A stretch of DNA of 39,276 nt from Deltaproteobacteria bacterium (GTDB lineage: Bacteria; Desulfobacterota; GWC2-55-46), in the NCBI GenBank assembly GCA_016212705.1, contig JACREU010000009.1, positions 1 through 39,276 on the forward strand, written 5' to 3'. The notes under the pieces are model-generated. The model saw only the letters and a program-made list of their open reading frames with translations. It had not been told where the DNA came from and made no database searches. Shown one piece after another: positions 16,409 through 25,439 of this stretch. The first letter of the stretch is position 1. The number at the start of each line of letters is the position of its first letter. Position numbers and translations under genes: made by a program.

Positions 16409-17371
16409 TCAGGCCATGACCTTCTTTATCTTATCCCTCCAGAACTCAAGGAGGTCCTTAAGCCCCGCCTCCAGAGTATACTCCTGCTTCCAGCCGAGCG
16501 CCTTGAGGCGCCCGGCGTCCCCGTAAAGCGCCTTTACGTCCGCCGGGCGGAGCTTCCCCGGGTCCTGCATTATGTCTATCCGCTCCGTCGAAAACGAGAC
16601 GAGGGTCTCTATGATCTCCCTGATTTGCACGGCCTTGCCGGAGCATATATTGTAGACGCCCCCGAACTCCCCTTTTTCGGCGAGTAGCTCGTAGGCTGAG
16701 ACCACGTCCTTCACATAGAGGAAGTCCTTGGCGGCCTCCAGGTTCCCGACCATCACCCTCTTTTCGGTCCTTATCCCTGCCTCTATCTCCGCTATCTGTC
16801 TGGCGAGGTCCGAGCAGACGAAGACCTCCGACTGCCTCGGCCCGTAGTGGTTGAAAGGCCGGCACCTGACGGCCTTGAGCCCCTTGCTCTTCCAGTACTG
16901 GAACGCCAGCAGGTCCTGCGTCACCTTGCTTACGGCATAGGGGTTCAGGGGCCTCAGTTCCGCGGTCTCCTTTGCCGGGAGGTCTTTTTCAGCGACCTCA
17001 CCGTACTCATCCCCGGACCCGACATTCACTATGCGGCTCTCCGGCGAGCACTCGACCAAGGCCTCGAAGAGGTTAAGGGTCGAGAAGATGTTGACCCTGA
17101 GCGTCTCGCCGGGGAACTTAAACGAGAGCGACGGCGCAGACTGCGCCGCCAGATGGAAGACCGCGTCCGGGCGCACCCCTGCGATGACCTCCCTTAAAGC
17201 GGGGAAATCCAGCAGGTCGCATTTGACGAGGTTAAGCCCCGGGACGCCAGCAAGGTTCCCGATGGAATCGTCGATGGTGATGCCCCAGACCTCAACACCC
17301 CTGGCGCGTAGCCTCTCGGCGAGCTGGGAGCCGGCGAACCCGGCTATCCCGGTTATCAGGACCTTCCGCAA
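16409..17371 (-). CDS. rmd: GDP-6-deoxy-4-keto-D-mannose reductase (Rmd)-like
   Basis: 'VLITGIAGFAGSQLAERL', 'GSGDEYGEV', 'NPYAVSK', 'RPFNHYGPRQSEVFV', 'DFLYVKDVVSAY', 'GVYNICSGKAVQIREI'; adjacent to gmd. Confidence 0.8.
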   Translation of the reverse strand: MRKVLITGIAGFAGSQLAERLRARGVEVWGITIDDSIGNLAGVPGLNLVKCDLLDFPALREVIAGVRPDAVFHLAAQSAPSLSFKFPGETLRVNIFSTLNLFEALVECSPESRIVNVGSGDEYGEVAEKDLPAKETAELRPLNPYAVSKVTQDLLAFQYWKSKGLKAVRCRPFNHYGPRQSEVFVCSDLARQIAEIEAGIRTEKRVMVGNLEAAKDFLYVKDVVSAYELLAEKGEFGGVYNICSGKAVQIREIIETLVSFSTERIDIMQDPGKLRPADVKALYGDAGRLKALGWKQEYTLEAGLKDLLEFWRDKIKKVMA

Positions 17372-17408
17372 GGGCCGCCCCTTTGTTGAACTGAAACAAG
17401 GCCGATGG

Positions 17409-18383
17409 TCACGCCTGCACCGCCTTAAGCGTCCTTAAGTCTTCCTCGACCATCATGGCTACGAGCTCGGGGAAGCCCACCTTCGGGGACCAGCCGAGAT
17501 TCTCCTTCGCCTTTTTCGGGCTCCCTATGAGGAGCTCTACCTCGGCGGGCCTTAAGAACTTCGGGTCGATTACGACGTACTTTTCCCAGGCGAGCCCCGC
17601 CGCCCTGAAAGCAAGCTCAACGAACTCTTTCACGCTGTGCGTCTCGCCGGTGGCGATGACGTAATCGTCAGGCTCGTCCTGCTGGAGCATCATCCACATC
17701 GCCTCCACGTAGTCCCCGGCGAACCCCCAGTCCCTTTTGGCGTCGAGGTTGCCGAGCCTGAGCTCGTTCGCAAGACCGAGCTTTATCCGCGCGACAATGC
17801 TTGTTATCTTCCTGGTCACGAACTCGAACCCCCTCCTCGGGGATTCGTGGTTGAAGAGGATACCCGAACAGGCGAACATGTTATAGCTCTCGCGGTAATT
17901 GACCGTTATGAAGTGGGCGTAGACCTTGGCTACCCCGTACGGCGACCTAGGGTGGAAGGGCGTAAGCTCGTCCTGGGGGACCTCTCTCACCTTGCCGAAC
18001 ATCTCGCTGGATGAGGCCTGGTAGAACCTCGCGTCGGGTTTTATCTTCCTTACGGATTCGAGAAGCCGGGTCGCGCCCATGCCCGTCACCTCTCCGGTGA
18101 GCGTAGGCTGGTTCCACGAGGTTGGGACAAAAGACTGCGCCGCGAGGTTATAGACCTCATCCGGCATTATCGTCTTTACGGCCTCGTCGAGCGAGGACTG
18201 GTCCGTAAGGTCGCCCTGCACGAGGTGCATCCTGTCTTTTATATGCTCGATCCTTTCAAACCGCTCAACGGACGCCCTCCTGACCATCCCGTATACCTCA
18301 TAGTCCTTTGAAAGCAGGAACTCGGAGAGATAAGAGCCGTCCTGTCCGGTAACTCCGGTGATAAAGGCTTTCTTCTTGACCAT
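17409..18383 (-). CDS. gmd: GDP-mannose 4,6-dehydratase
   Basis: '[35 protein letters not shown]', '[16 protein letters not shown]', '[11 protein letters not shown]', 'NHESPRRG'. Confidence 0.95.
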   Translation of the reverse strand: MVKKKAFITGVTGQDGSYLSEFLLSKDYEVYGMVRRASVERFERIEHIKDRMHLVQGDLTDQSSLDEAVKTIMPDEVYNLAAQSFVPTSWNQPTLTGEVTGMGATRLLESVRKIKPDARFYQASSSEMFGKVREVPQDELTPFHPRSPYGVAKVYAHFITVNYRESYNMFACSGILFNHESPRRGFEFVTRKITSIVARIKLGLANELRLGNLDAKRDWGFAGDYVEAMWMMLQQDEPDDYVIATGETHSVKEFVELAFRAAGLAWEKYVVIDPKFLRPAEVELLIGSPKKAKENLGWSPKVGFPELVAMMVEEDLRTLKAVQA

Positions 18384-18420
18384 TCCGCAAAAACTCCTTT
18401 TATTTTTTTAATTGACGAGG

Positions 18421-19098
18421 TCAGTCCACGAACCTGTATTTAAGGAGCGTCCACAGGGCCGAGATGCCGTCCTTCCATGTTATCTTCTTGCCTTCCGAGA
18501 ACTCTCTCCCGGCGTAGGAAATCGGGACCTCGTAGATCCTGAAGCCTTTTTTAAGCACCTTCGCGGTTATCTCAGGTTCGAAGTTGAACCTGTTGGACCT
18601 TATGTTCACTGACTTTATGATGTCGCTCCTGAAGAGCTTATAGCACGTCTCCATGTCGCTTATGGTCGTATTGTACAGCAGGTTGGTTACAAGGGTCAGG
18701 AATTTGTTCCCGACCCAGTGGTGGAAGAACATGTTCCTGTGCTCTCCGGTGAACCTCGACCCGTAGACCACCTCGGCCCTTCCCTTGAGGACCGGCGCGA
18801 CGAGCTTATGATAGTCCTCGGGGTCGTACTCGAGGTCCGCGTCCTGGACGATGCAGTAATCGCCTGTCACATGCGCGAACCCCGTCCGGAGGGCCGCCCC
18901 CTTGCCCATGTTCCTCTCGTGAAAAATGACGGTCTCGCCCCCTCCGGCGAGTTCCTTCAATATCTCCCTGGTGCCGTCTGTCGAACAGTCGTCGACAAGG
19001 ATAATCTCCTTCTCGATATCGACGGCCTTTACGCGCGCGAGGATGTTTTTAACGGTATTCTTTTCATTGTAAACAGGGATGACTACGGATAATCTCAT
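18421..19098 (-). CDS. GT2 polyprenyl-phosphate mannosyltransferase-like
   Basis: 'LSVVIPVYNEKNTVKNIL', 'EIILVDDCSTDGTREIL', 'GKGAALRTGF', 'IVQDADLEYDPEDY', 'DMETCYKLFRSDI'. Confidence 0.88.
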   Translation of the reverse strand: MRLSVVIPVYNEKNTVKNILARVKAVDIEKEIILVDDCSTDGTREILKELAGGGETVIFHERNMGKGAALRTGFAHVTGDYCIVQDADLEYDPEDYHKLVAPVLKGRAEVVYGSRFTGEHRNMFFHHWVGNKFLTLVTNLLYNTTISDMETCYKLFRSDIIKSVNIRSNRFNFEPEITAKVLKKGFRIYEVPISYAGREFSEGKKITWKDGISALWTLLKYRFVD

Positions 19099-19140
19099 CT
19101 AAAATCTCAGGATGTCATGCATTTTCATGCTGTCTTCCGC

Positions 19141-21060
19141 TCAATATTTCATTATCTCATAAATCGGGTGAAAATTGGAAGCCACACGGCGGTCCTGCGT
19201 TATCTTTACATACCTCGCCCTGCCCCCGTTCAGCGCGAAAATAAAAGAATTACCGTCTCCCTTGACGTCAATATGCGTGAGAGGCCGGGGACCTGTCCAG
19301 GCAAGGCCGTCATCGGATAGAAACAGGCTTACAGTTGCGCCAGGGGCTTTATCGAGCATGCCGAACAATGGGCCGAAATCGACCTTCAAAAAGCCTATCT
19401 CCGACACCGAGCCGGTATCGAGTATGTAATCGGCCCCGTTTGACGACAGGCGAGGGTCCCATCCGCTCCCCGGGTCTTTGTCAAAGGCCTTTTCGCAGTT
19501 TTCGGGGTCTCCCTCCGCCGAACACCTCCAGCCGGCGGCCGAAACGGCGTCTTTACCCGTGCTTACGCTTGTAAAACCGTCGAATACACTGTAATTGCCC
19601 GCCTCCTTCTTCGTAAATCGTATCGAGTTGTCCTTAAGAAAAGTCTCGAAACGCTCTGAAGGCGCGCCCTGGAGGATATACGCATGCCTCTTTCTTTCCC
19701 TGATCATTTGAAGGTATCGGGGGTACCTGTTTACCGCGGTCTCTCCCCACGGTATGGCGAGTACATCTTCCCCGGTCTCGAAAGTAAGCCTGTAGGCCAC
19801 CCAGTAATCGGCGTAAGCGGCGTCTATTCCCTCTTTTTTCAGAAGCTCGATCAGCCCTCCGCTCTCCCTTTCGACCCTGAGCCCGTTCGAGAAAGGGAGT
19901 TGGAGCTCCGGTTTTAAATTAAACGTACCGTAAAGATTTACAGCTACGAGGAGAGCCGCCGCCGCCGCGCCGGCTAACCTCGAATAATCAAAGATTTTTA
20001 CGATAGGCCAGGCCACGATAAAAGTCAACACGGAATACATCGGCAGAAGGTAACGCGGCTCTATCGCGAAGCCTCCTGCCTTGACGCTTAAAGCAAATAA
20101 CACCGGGACCGACAAAAGGAACGCGACAGTCACCAGCGCGCCGCTCCCCTTCCTTTTGAGCGCATAATACAGGAGACAGCCCCCGTAGGCAGCTGAAAGT
20201 AACAATGTCGCTGAAGGGAAAAAATCAGTCCCGCTCCACGCCTGCCTCGCCCCCAGGATGACGGGGACCCCCTGCTGAAAAAAATTTTTGAACGCCTGAA
20301 AAGACCCTTTAAACGAGACCAGATCTCCGTTCCCGCCCGAATGAGCGGCCCTGTATATCCACATTGGAAGGCTTCCGATTAAAAAAGAGAGCCCGGTCAC
20401 GGCCGCCAGCCTTAGCGCATTGCCTCTCCGAAACACTTTGAACAGGATAAGGGACACAGGGACGAAGTAGTAAATGACAAGGTTATTCGTCCACCATGCC
20501 AGACCGGCTACGAAGCCCATTAGGGCAAACATCAGTGGAGGCGCGGAGCCGCGCGCCGAGCCCCTGATTTTAAGAGACAGGACCATTAATAAGGACCCGA
20601 AGATCAGCGTCTCGATATACCCGCCCCTTGCCTTAAGGCCGTATACCGTCAGGAAAGGCGGAGGGATGCTTACGAGCAGGGTCGCAAAAAGCGCGGTGGC
20701 CTCATCCTCCATCGAGCGCGCGAGAAAATAAGTCACGGCCACAAAGACCATGGAAAGCGCGAGCATAAGGAGCTTGAGGCTCGATACCGATACGCCGAAT
20801 AAGGCAAAGGCACCCGCGGCCAGAAAGGCTTCGAGGCTCCCCATGTAGCCCTGTCCGTAAAAATACGCGGGGTATTCCCTGCCCTCGAGTATATGCTTGC
20901 CCATAAGACCGATAACAGCTTCGTCGGAGTCGATGGTAACCCCGAGGTCGGCCTTTATCACGTAATAACGAAGGGCCGCTCCGGCGAGCATAATAAGAAC
21001 AAAGCCTGCCGCATGGACCCTCTCCCTGCGTCCTGCCATAAAGGAAAACGCCTCACCCAT
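19141..21060 (-). CDS. GT-C membrane glycosyltransferase with C-terminal F5/8 type C (discoidin)-like domain
   Basis: Multi-TM with 'GVTIDSDEAVIGLMGKHILEGREYPAYFYGQGYMGSLE'. C-terminal 'AFDKDPGSGWDPRLSSNGADYILDTGSVSEIGFLKVDFG...LFLSDDGLAWTG...ARYVKITQ'. Confidence 0.75.
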   Translation of the reverse strand: MGEAFSFMAGRRERVHAAGFVLIMLAGAALRYYVIKADLGVTIDSDEAVIGLMGKHILEGREYPAYFYGQGYMGSLEAFLAAGAFALFGVSVSSLKLLMLALSMVFVAVTYFLARSMEDEATALFATLLVSIPPPFLTVYGLKARGGYIETLIFGSLLMVLSLKIRGSARGSAPPLMFALMGFVAGLAWWTNNLVIYYFVPVSLILFKVFRRGNALRLAAVTGLSFLIGSLPMWIYRAAHSGGNGDLVSFKGSFQAFKNFFQQGVPVILGARQAWSGTDFFPSATLLLSAAYGGCLLYYALKRKGSGALVTVAFLLSVPVLFALSVKAGGFAIEPRYLLPMYSVLTFIVAWPIVKIFDYSRLAGAAAAALLVAVNLYGTFNLKPELQLPFSNGLRVERESGGLIELLKKEGIDAAYADYWVAYRLTFETGEDVLAIPWGETAVNRYPRYLQMIRERKRHAYILQGAPSERFETFLKDNSIRFTKKEAGNYSVFDGFTSVSTGKDAVSAAGWRCSAEGDPENCEKAFDKDPGSGWDPRLSSNGADYILDTGSVSEIGFLKVDFGPLFGMLDKAPGATVSLFLSDDGLAWTGPRPLTHIDVKGDGNSFIFALNGGRARYVKITQDRRVASNFHPIYEIMKY

Positions 21061-22273
21061 GAGGTATTGTCTTCTGCCCGGTGCGGCGCATTCCTGCGCC
21101 TTGCGCCATGCCAACCGACTCGATCAGGGCCGCATACCTGCCTTCGACCGACTCCCAGCCATAGGTGGCCTCCGCGAACGCCCTGCCGGATCCGGCGAGC
21201 CTGGCCCTCTCGCGCTCATCCCCGAGGAGGCGGTCAATTGCGTCCCTGAACGCCTCATAACCCTCATAGGCCAGCCCGCCCCCGCTCCGTTCAACCTGCC
21301 CCCTCGTCACATCGCACCCGGCGTTCACGATGACGGTCCTCCCTGAGAACCACGCCTCTATAAGGACTATCGAAAGGCTCTCGAACCTGGACGGCATCAA
21401 AAGCATGCTCGATGCGCATAGCGCGTCGAACTTGTCCTCCTCTGAAACGAAGCCGGCCTGTATGATATCCGGGTGCGTGGGCACGTCCATGAAGGCGCGT
21501 CCGAGGAGGACGAGCTTAAGTCTGCCAGGCCGCTCCTCCTTGTACCTTAAAAAAAAGGCGAACATCTCGTCGCACCCCTTGTCCGGCGTGATGCGTCCCA
21601 CGTATACGATGAATTCGTCCGCTACGGCGAACTTCGCCCTGAACCGCTCCCCGTCGGGCTTAACCGGCATATCTATCCCGGTGCCTATGATGTCGCTTGG
21701 CAGGCCGTCGTTCCCGAAAAGCCTGTTTACCAGCGCTTTCTCCTCGGGGGCGCAGTATACTATCGCGCTCGGGGAGTTGAAGAGACTTTTGAATATCCCG
21801 AGCCTCAGAGGCGGCGCGTCCTCGGCCGTAGGCACGAGCACGGCCTTTCCCCTTACGAGCGGGAGGCCGAAGAAGGTCGTGCAGTACAGGTATGTGATGA
21901 ACACAAAGCAGTCGTAGCCGCCCTTTTCCTTGTCGATGAACTCGAAGAGGGCCGATGAGTAAGGCCCCTGGGCCTTCATCCAGCTCACCTCCAGCCGCTC
22001 CGGGTGTCTTCCGCCGAATACGAGCCTTGAAAGGAGGCCAAAGCGCATTTTTCTCCTCGGCCCGTCCACAGGGAACCTCCTGACAGTGATCCCGTTAACC
22101 GTGTGAACGCCCGGCTTGTACTCGTTTTTCCAGGTCTGATAGTCGATTGCGCAGGTGGTAAGGACTTCAACGCTGAAGCGCCTTGAGAGGCGCTCGGCGA
22201 TCTTGCGGCAATACAGCTCGGCCCCGCCGTTGACCTCAAGGCCGTACCTCTGGACGACAAACGCTACCCTCAT
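21053..22273 (-). CDS. GT4 family glycosyltransferase
   Basis: 'AFVVQRYGLEVNGGAELYCRKIAERL', 'VYVGRITPDKGCDEMF', 'MPSRFESLSIVLIEAW'. Confidence 0.88.
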   Translation of the reverse strand: MRVAFVVQRYGLEVNGGAELYCRKIAERLSRRFSVEVLTTCAIDYQTWKNEYKPGVHTVNGITVRRFPVDGPRRKMRFGLLSRLVFGGRHPERLEVSWMKAQGPYSSALFEFIDKEKGGYDCFVFITYLYCTTFFGLPLVRGKAVLVPTAEDAPPLRLGIFKSLFNSPSAIVYCAPEEKALVNRLFGNDGLPSDIIGTGIDMPVKPDGERFRAKFAVADEFIVYVGRITPDKGCDEMFAFFLRYKEERPGRLKLVLLGRAFMDVPTHPDIIQAGFVSEEDKFDALCASSMLLMPSRFESLSIVLIEAWFSGRTVIVNAGCDVTRGQVERSGGGLAYEGYEAFRDAIDRLLGDERERARLAGSGRAFAEATYGWESVEGRYAALIESVGMAQGAGMRRTGQKTIPHG

Positions 22274-23391
22274 CTCCCGCTCTTTCCGGAGTTCAAACCA
22301 TACACTCCCCTGTCCGACTGAGCCCCCCGTATCGACTTCACGAACTCGATGAACTTCTCGCCTATGGAGGCCCTGTCGAAGTCCTTAAGCCTTTCGGTCT
22401 GCGCCTCGACTATGCCCCGCCTCAATTCAGGGTCGCGGAGGATCAAGTCCGCGAGCTCCGCCACCTCCTCGACCTTTTTGTCGTTAAAGAGGACGCCGGC
22501 CCCTCCCATCGTCTCAGGGACCGCGCTCGAGCGGTATGCCACAACCGGGATCTTGAAGAACATGGCCTCAAGGAGCGGGGCGCAAAAACCCTCGTGCTCG
22601 CTCATGCAGAGGAAGAGATGCGAGAGTCTGTAATAGGCCCTTAACTCCTCAACCGTCACGTGTCCCGTAAAAACCACGTCCCTAACGCCGAGCCTTTTAA
22701 CGAGCCCGGAGAGGGCCGCTCCGTATGCGGTCTCCCTGTTGGACCCCACGAGGAAGAGCCTCGAAGACGGGTTCAAAAAGCGCTGGTAAAAGCAGAAGGC
22801 CCTGATTATGTCTTCGATCCTCTTGTTGGGGGCTATGCGCCCGACGAATATGATGTTCGTGAGACCGTCTCCGTACCTCTCTACGACGGCCCTGTCGGAG
22901 TCGCCTTCAAGCCGCCTTAAGTCCGTCAGCAGGGGCAGGACCCCGACGTTCCCGTACCCGAGGGACTTAAGCTCCTCGGCGTTGAACGCCGAGTCCCCGA
23001 GCGCGAGGTCAGGGACCCGGGAGAACGCCTTCAACTCGTTCTTCCCCTTTTTAAGGAGATGAGACATGCGCCCGTTGAACGGCTCGTAGAAATGGCTCGG
23101 CGTTATGTTGTGATATATCATGATCTTTCCGTCCGGCAGGCCCTTGAAATATTCCGAGACCTCAGAGGCGATTGAGTGATGGAATACGGCGATATTGGAG
23201 GCGGAGCTCCTCCTGGCGTGCTCCTTGAAGTACCGGCAATCCGAGGCCACCTTCGGGTGTATGTACCTGGCGTAGATGTTGGATACATAGCCTCTTTCCC
23301 GCAACACGTCCCTTAACGCGAGCGCGTTATCGCTGATCGCGTCGCCGTAATCGAGGTTGGACAGGAGCTGATGGACCTCAACCTTCTCCAT
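22270..23391 (-). CDS. GT4 family glycosyltransferase
   Basis: 'IIFVGRIAPNKRIEDIIRAF', 'LFLCMSEHEGFCAPLLEAMFFKIPVVAYRSSAVPETM'; ATGA overlap with the next gene. Confidence 0.9.
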   Translation of the reverse strand: MEKVEVHQLLSNLDYGDAISDNALALRDVLRERGYVSNIYARYIHPKVASDCRYFKEHARRSSASNIAVFHHSIASEVSEYFKGLPDGKIMIYHNITPSHFYEPFNGRMSHLLKKGKNELKAFSRVPDLALGDSAFNAEELKSLGYGNVGVLPLLTDLRRLEGDSDRAVVERYGDGLTNIIFVGRIAPNKRIEDIIRAFCFYQRFLNPSSRLFLVGSNRETAYGAALSGLVKRLGVRDVVFTGHVTVEELRAYYRLSHLFLCMSEHEGFCAPLLEAMFFKIPVVAYRSSAVPETMGGAGVLFNDKKVEEVAELADLILRDPELRRGIVEAQTERLKDFDRASIGEKFIEFVKSIRGAQSDRGVYGLNSGKSGR

Positions 23392-24607
23392 TGCCCCCCC
23401 TGATAACGGACGAGAGCCTCTCGGTCACTACGTCCCACGCAAAGTTCCTCCTGACGAAGGAGGCTCCCTTTTGCCCGAGACCATTCCTCACGCCGTCGTT
23501 TTCGTACATAAAAAGCAGGCCCTCGGCGAACTCGGGATAATTGGAAAAATAGAGCCCTCCCCCGCTCTCGACGCAGAATTCCCTCGTCACCTCGCACCCC
23601 GCGTGGACAAGGGCCGGAGTAGAACACGCCCATGCCTCCATCAGCACGATGGAAAAACTCTCGTTCACTGACGGCTGGCAAAGGCACAACGCCGCCCCGT
23701 ACGCGTCAAACTTATCCTGCGCCTCGAGGAACCCGAGGTCGATTATCTCCTTTTTGTATCTCCCGGGTATGGGGACGTCACCGGGGCCGATGAGGACGAG
23801 CTTCATCGGGTTTGCCGGGTTGTCTTCCTTGAACCTCCGGAAGAAATCGACCAGCAGGGGGGTGTTCTTTCCCGCGTCCTTCCTCCCGGCGCACAGGACG
23901 AACGGGCCTTGCATGGAATATTTCCGTCTGAACCGCTCGGGCTCAGAGGTAAACTCCGTGTCCACCCCCGCTCCCAGGAGAACGCCGCCTTGAAACGCGC
24001 CGAAGAGCCTCCTGGCGAGCCTTTCTTCCGGGCTTGAATTGAATATAACCAGTCTGGCGCTCCGGAACATCTCGTTGTATATGGACAAATAGGCGTAGCT
24101 CTCGTCATGCAGACAGGGGATGAGCGCCGCCTTGTCCCTTGCGGCCATTGAGCCGAAGTATGTCGTGCCGAACATATAGGGTATGAATATGAAGAGGTCG
24201 TACTCGCCGTACGACCTCTCGATGTAGTCGTAGAGCGCGGGGCTGTTCACCGATTCTCTTATATACGTCTCTTCCTCATCGGGTGAGACCGGCGAAAACC
24301 CCGGCCTCGCTGAACGCATGGCCTTAAGCCGCCCCATGTCGGTATGCATCAGCCTCTTGTTTACCGCATCGAACGATGGCGTGTCCCTCTTCCTTACGGG
24401 AAACCTCCTGACCCTGATGCCCTCTACGACATCGACGCCCTCCTTGTGGAAGTCGACGTTCCAGTCGCTCTGGAAATCCTTTACGCAGGTTGTAAGCACC
24501 TCGACGTCGAAGCGTCCCTTAAGACGGAGCGCAGTCTTTCTGCACTCGCTCTCGGCTCCTCCCGGTATCCCCTGACCGTACCAGGGTATGACAAAGGCTA
24601 TCTTCAA
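23378..24607 (-). CDS. GT4 family glycosyltransferase
   Basis: 'KIAFVIPWYGQGIPGGAESECRKTALRL', 'VLCAGRKDAGKNTPLLVDFF', 'CQPSVNESFSIVLMEAWACSTPALVHAGCEVT'. Start uncertain (TTG 24607 or TTG 24679). Confidence 0.85.
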   Translation of the reverse strand: MKIAFVIPWYGQGIPGGAESECRKTALRLKGRFDVEVLTTCVKDFQSDWNVDFHKEGVDVVEGIRVRRFPVRKRDTPSFDAVNKRLMHTDMGRLKAMRSARPGFSPVSPDEEETYIRESVNSPALYDYIERSYGEYDLFIFIPYMFGTTYFGSMAARDKAALIPCLHDESYAYLSIYNEMFRSARLVIFNSSPEERLARRLFGAFQGGVLLGAGVDTEFTSEPERFRRKYSMQGPFVLCAGRKDAGKNTPLLVDFFRRFKEDNPANPMKLVLIGPGDVPIPGRYKKEIIDLGFLEAQDKFDAYGAALCLCQPSVNESFSIVLMEAWACSTPALVHAGCEVTREFCVESGGGLYFSNYPEFAEGLLFMYENDGVRNGLGQKGASFVRRNFAWDVVTERLSSVIRGGNGEG

Positions 24608-24973
24608 TAAACAACCCGTTGAACATCCATATGGAATTGTATGCGGCGCGTCACGGCTCAAGCCACGTCTTGAAATCAAAAAATTATATCACAAATGGCC
24701 GCTGAGTGGAATTTTAAAGGCGTTTATTCATTTTTGAAGGAAGTATCCGGGATTTGGAGGATATGCGTTTTTTTTGAAAAGGCCCTGTTAAGCTGTCTGT
24801 GATGCGAGGGGCGGGGACCGTATCAATCACGACGCCGCCGGAGGCTGGATTAGCTTGTCCTTGCGATGGAAGACGGCAAAGGGACGCTACGCCACTGGAC
24901 GGTCTTCCCTGCCTGGAGCGCAACGGGGCCGCCTCAAAAAAAACATTCAAGGGCTTTAGGAGTACGGCCCTGC

Positions 24974-25432
24974 TTAGCCGCCTGACCCGTGCGTCTTTTT
25001 ATCCTCAAGCCCGTCGAGCCTTTTCCTGAGGGCGGCGTTCTCGTCGTTCACCCTCTTTATCTCCTCTGACAATATTTCGAGCGCGCCGAGCACTCCGTAG
25101 TTGAAGCCTGCCTGCTTCTCCCACATGGCGCCGCCGAACCTGGTCAATACGAAAAGGGTTATCCTCTTAATGGTTACGATAAGCCAGCCCTTAAAGGCCG
25201 ACCTGTGGGACGTGGCCCTGGGGACGCTTGCGAGGTCGTAGCCGTTTTTAAGGAGGTTCAGTTGAGCCGACAGGACGTCCCTTTCCATGCCAGACTCGTC
25301 AAGCGCCGCCCCGGAGACGTCCTTTATGTCGGCCTCGGAATAAACGCCGGAGTCGATCTTGCGGTTGACGCTCTCCCTTATGCGCCCCATTATCGCCTCT
25401 ATGTCCATATCGCCGAGCCGCTTATCGCCCAT
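24974..25432 (-). CDS. Small helical/coiled-coil protein, uncharacterised
   Basis: 152-aa ORF in the operon with good spacing to its neighbours; 'FNYGVLGALEILSEEIKRVNDENAALRKRLDGLE' predicted coiled coil. Confidence 0.6.
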   Translation of the reverse strand: MGDKRLGDMDIEAIMGRIRESVNRKIDSGVYSEADIKDVSGAALDESGMERDVLSAQLNLLKNGYDLASVPRATSHRSAFKGWLIVTIKRITLFVLTRFGGAMWEKQAGFNYGVLGALEILSEEIKRVNDENAALRKRLDGLEDKKTHGSGG

Positions 25433-25439
25433 TACGCCC

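Noticed and set aside
24680-24973. ~290-bp gap within the operon, considered as riboswitch, ncRNA or decayed gene
   Set aside because: No recognisable conserved motif, and the 78-aa ORF 24714..24950 has no convincing features; it may contain an internal promoter but this cannot be supported.
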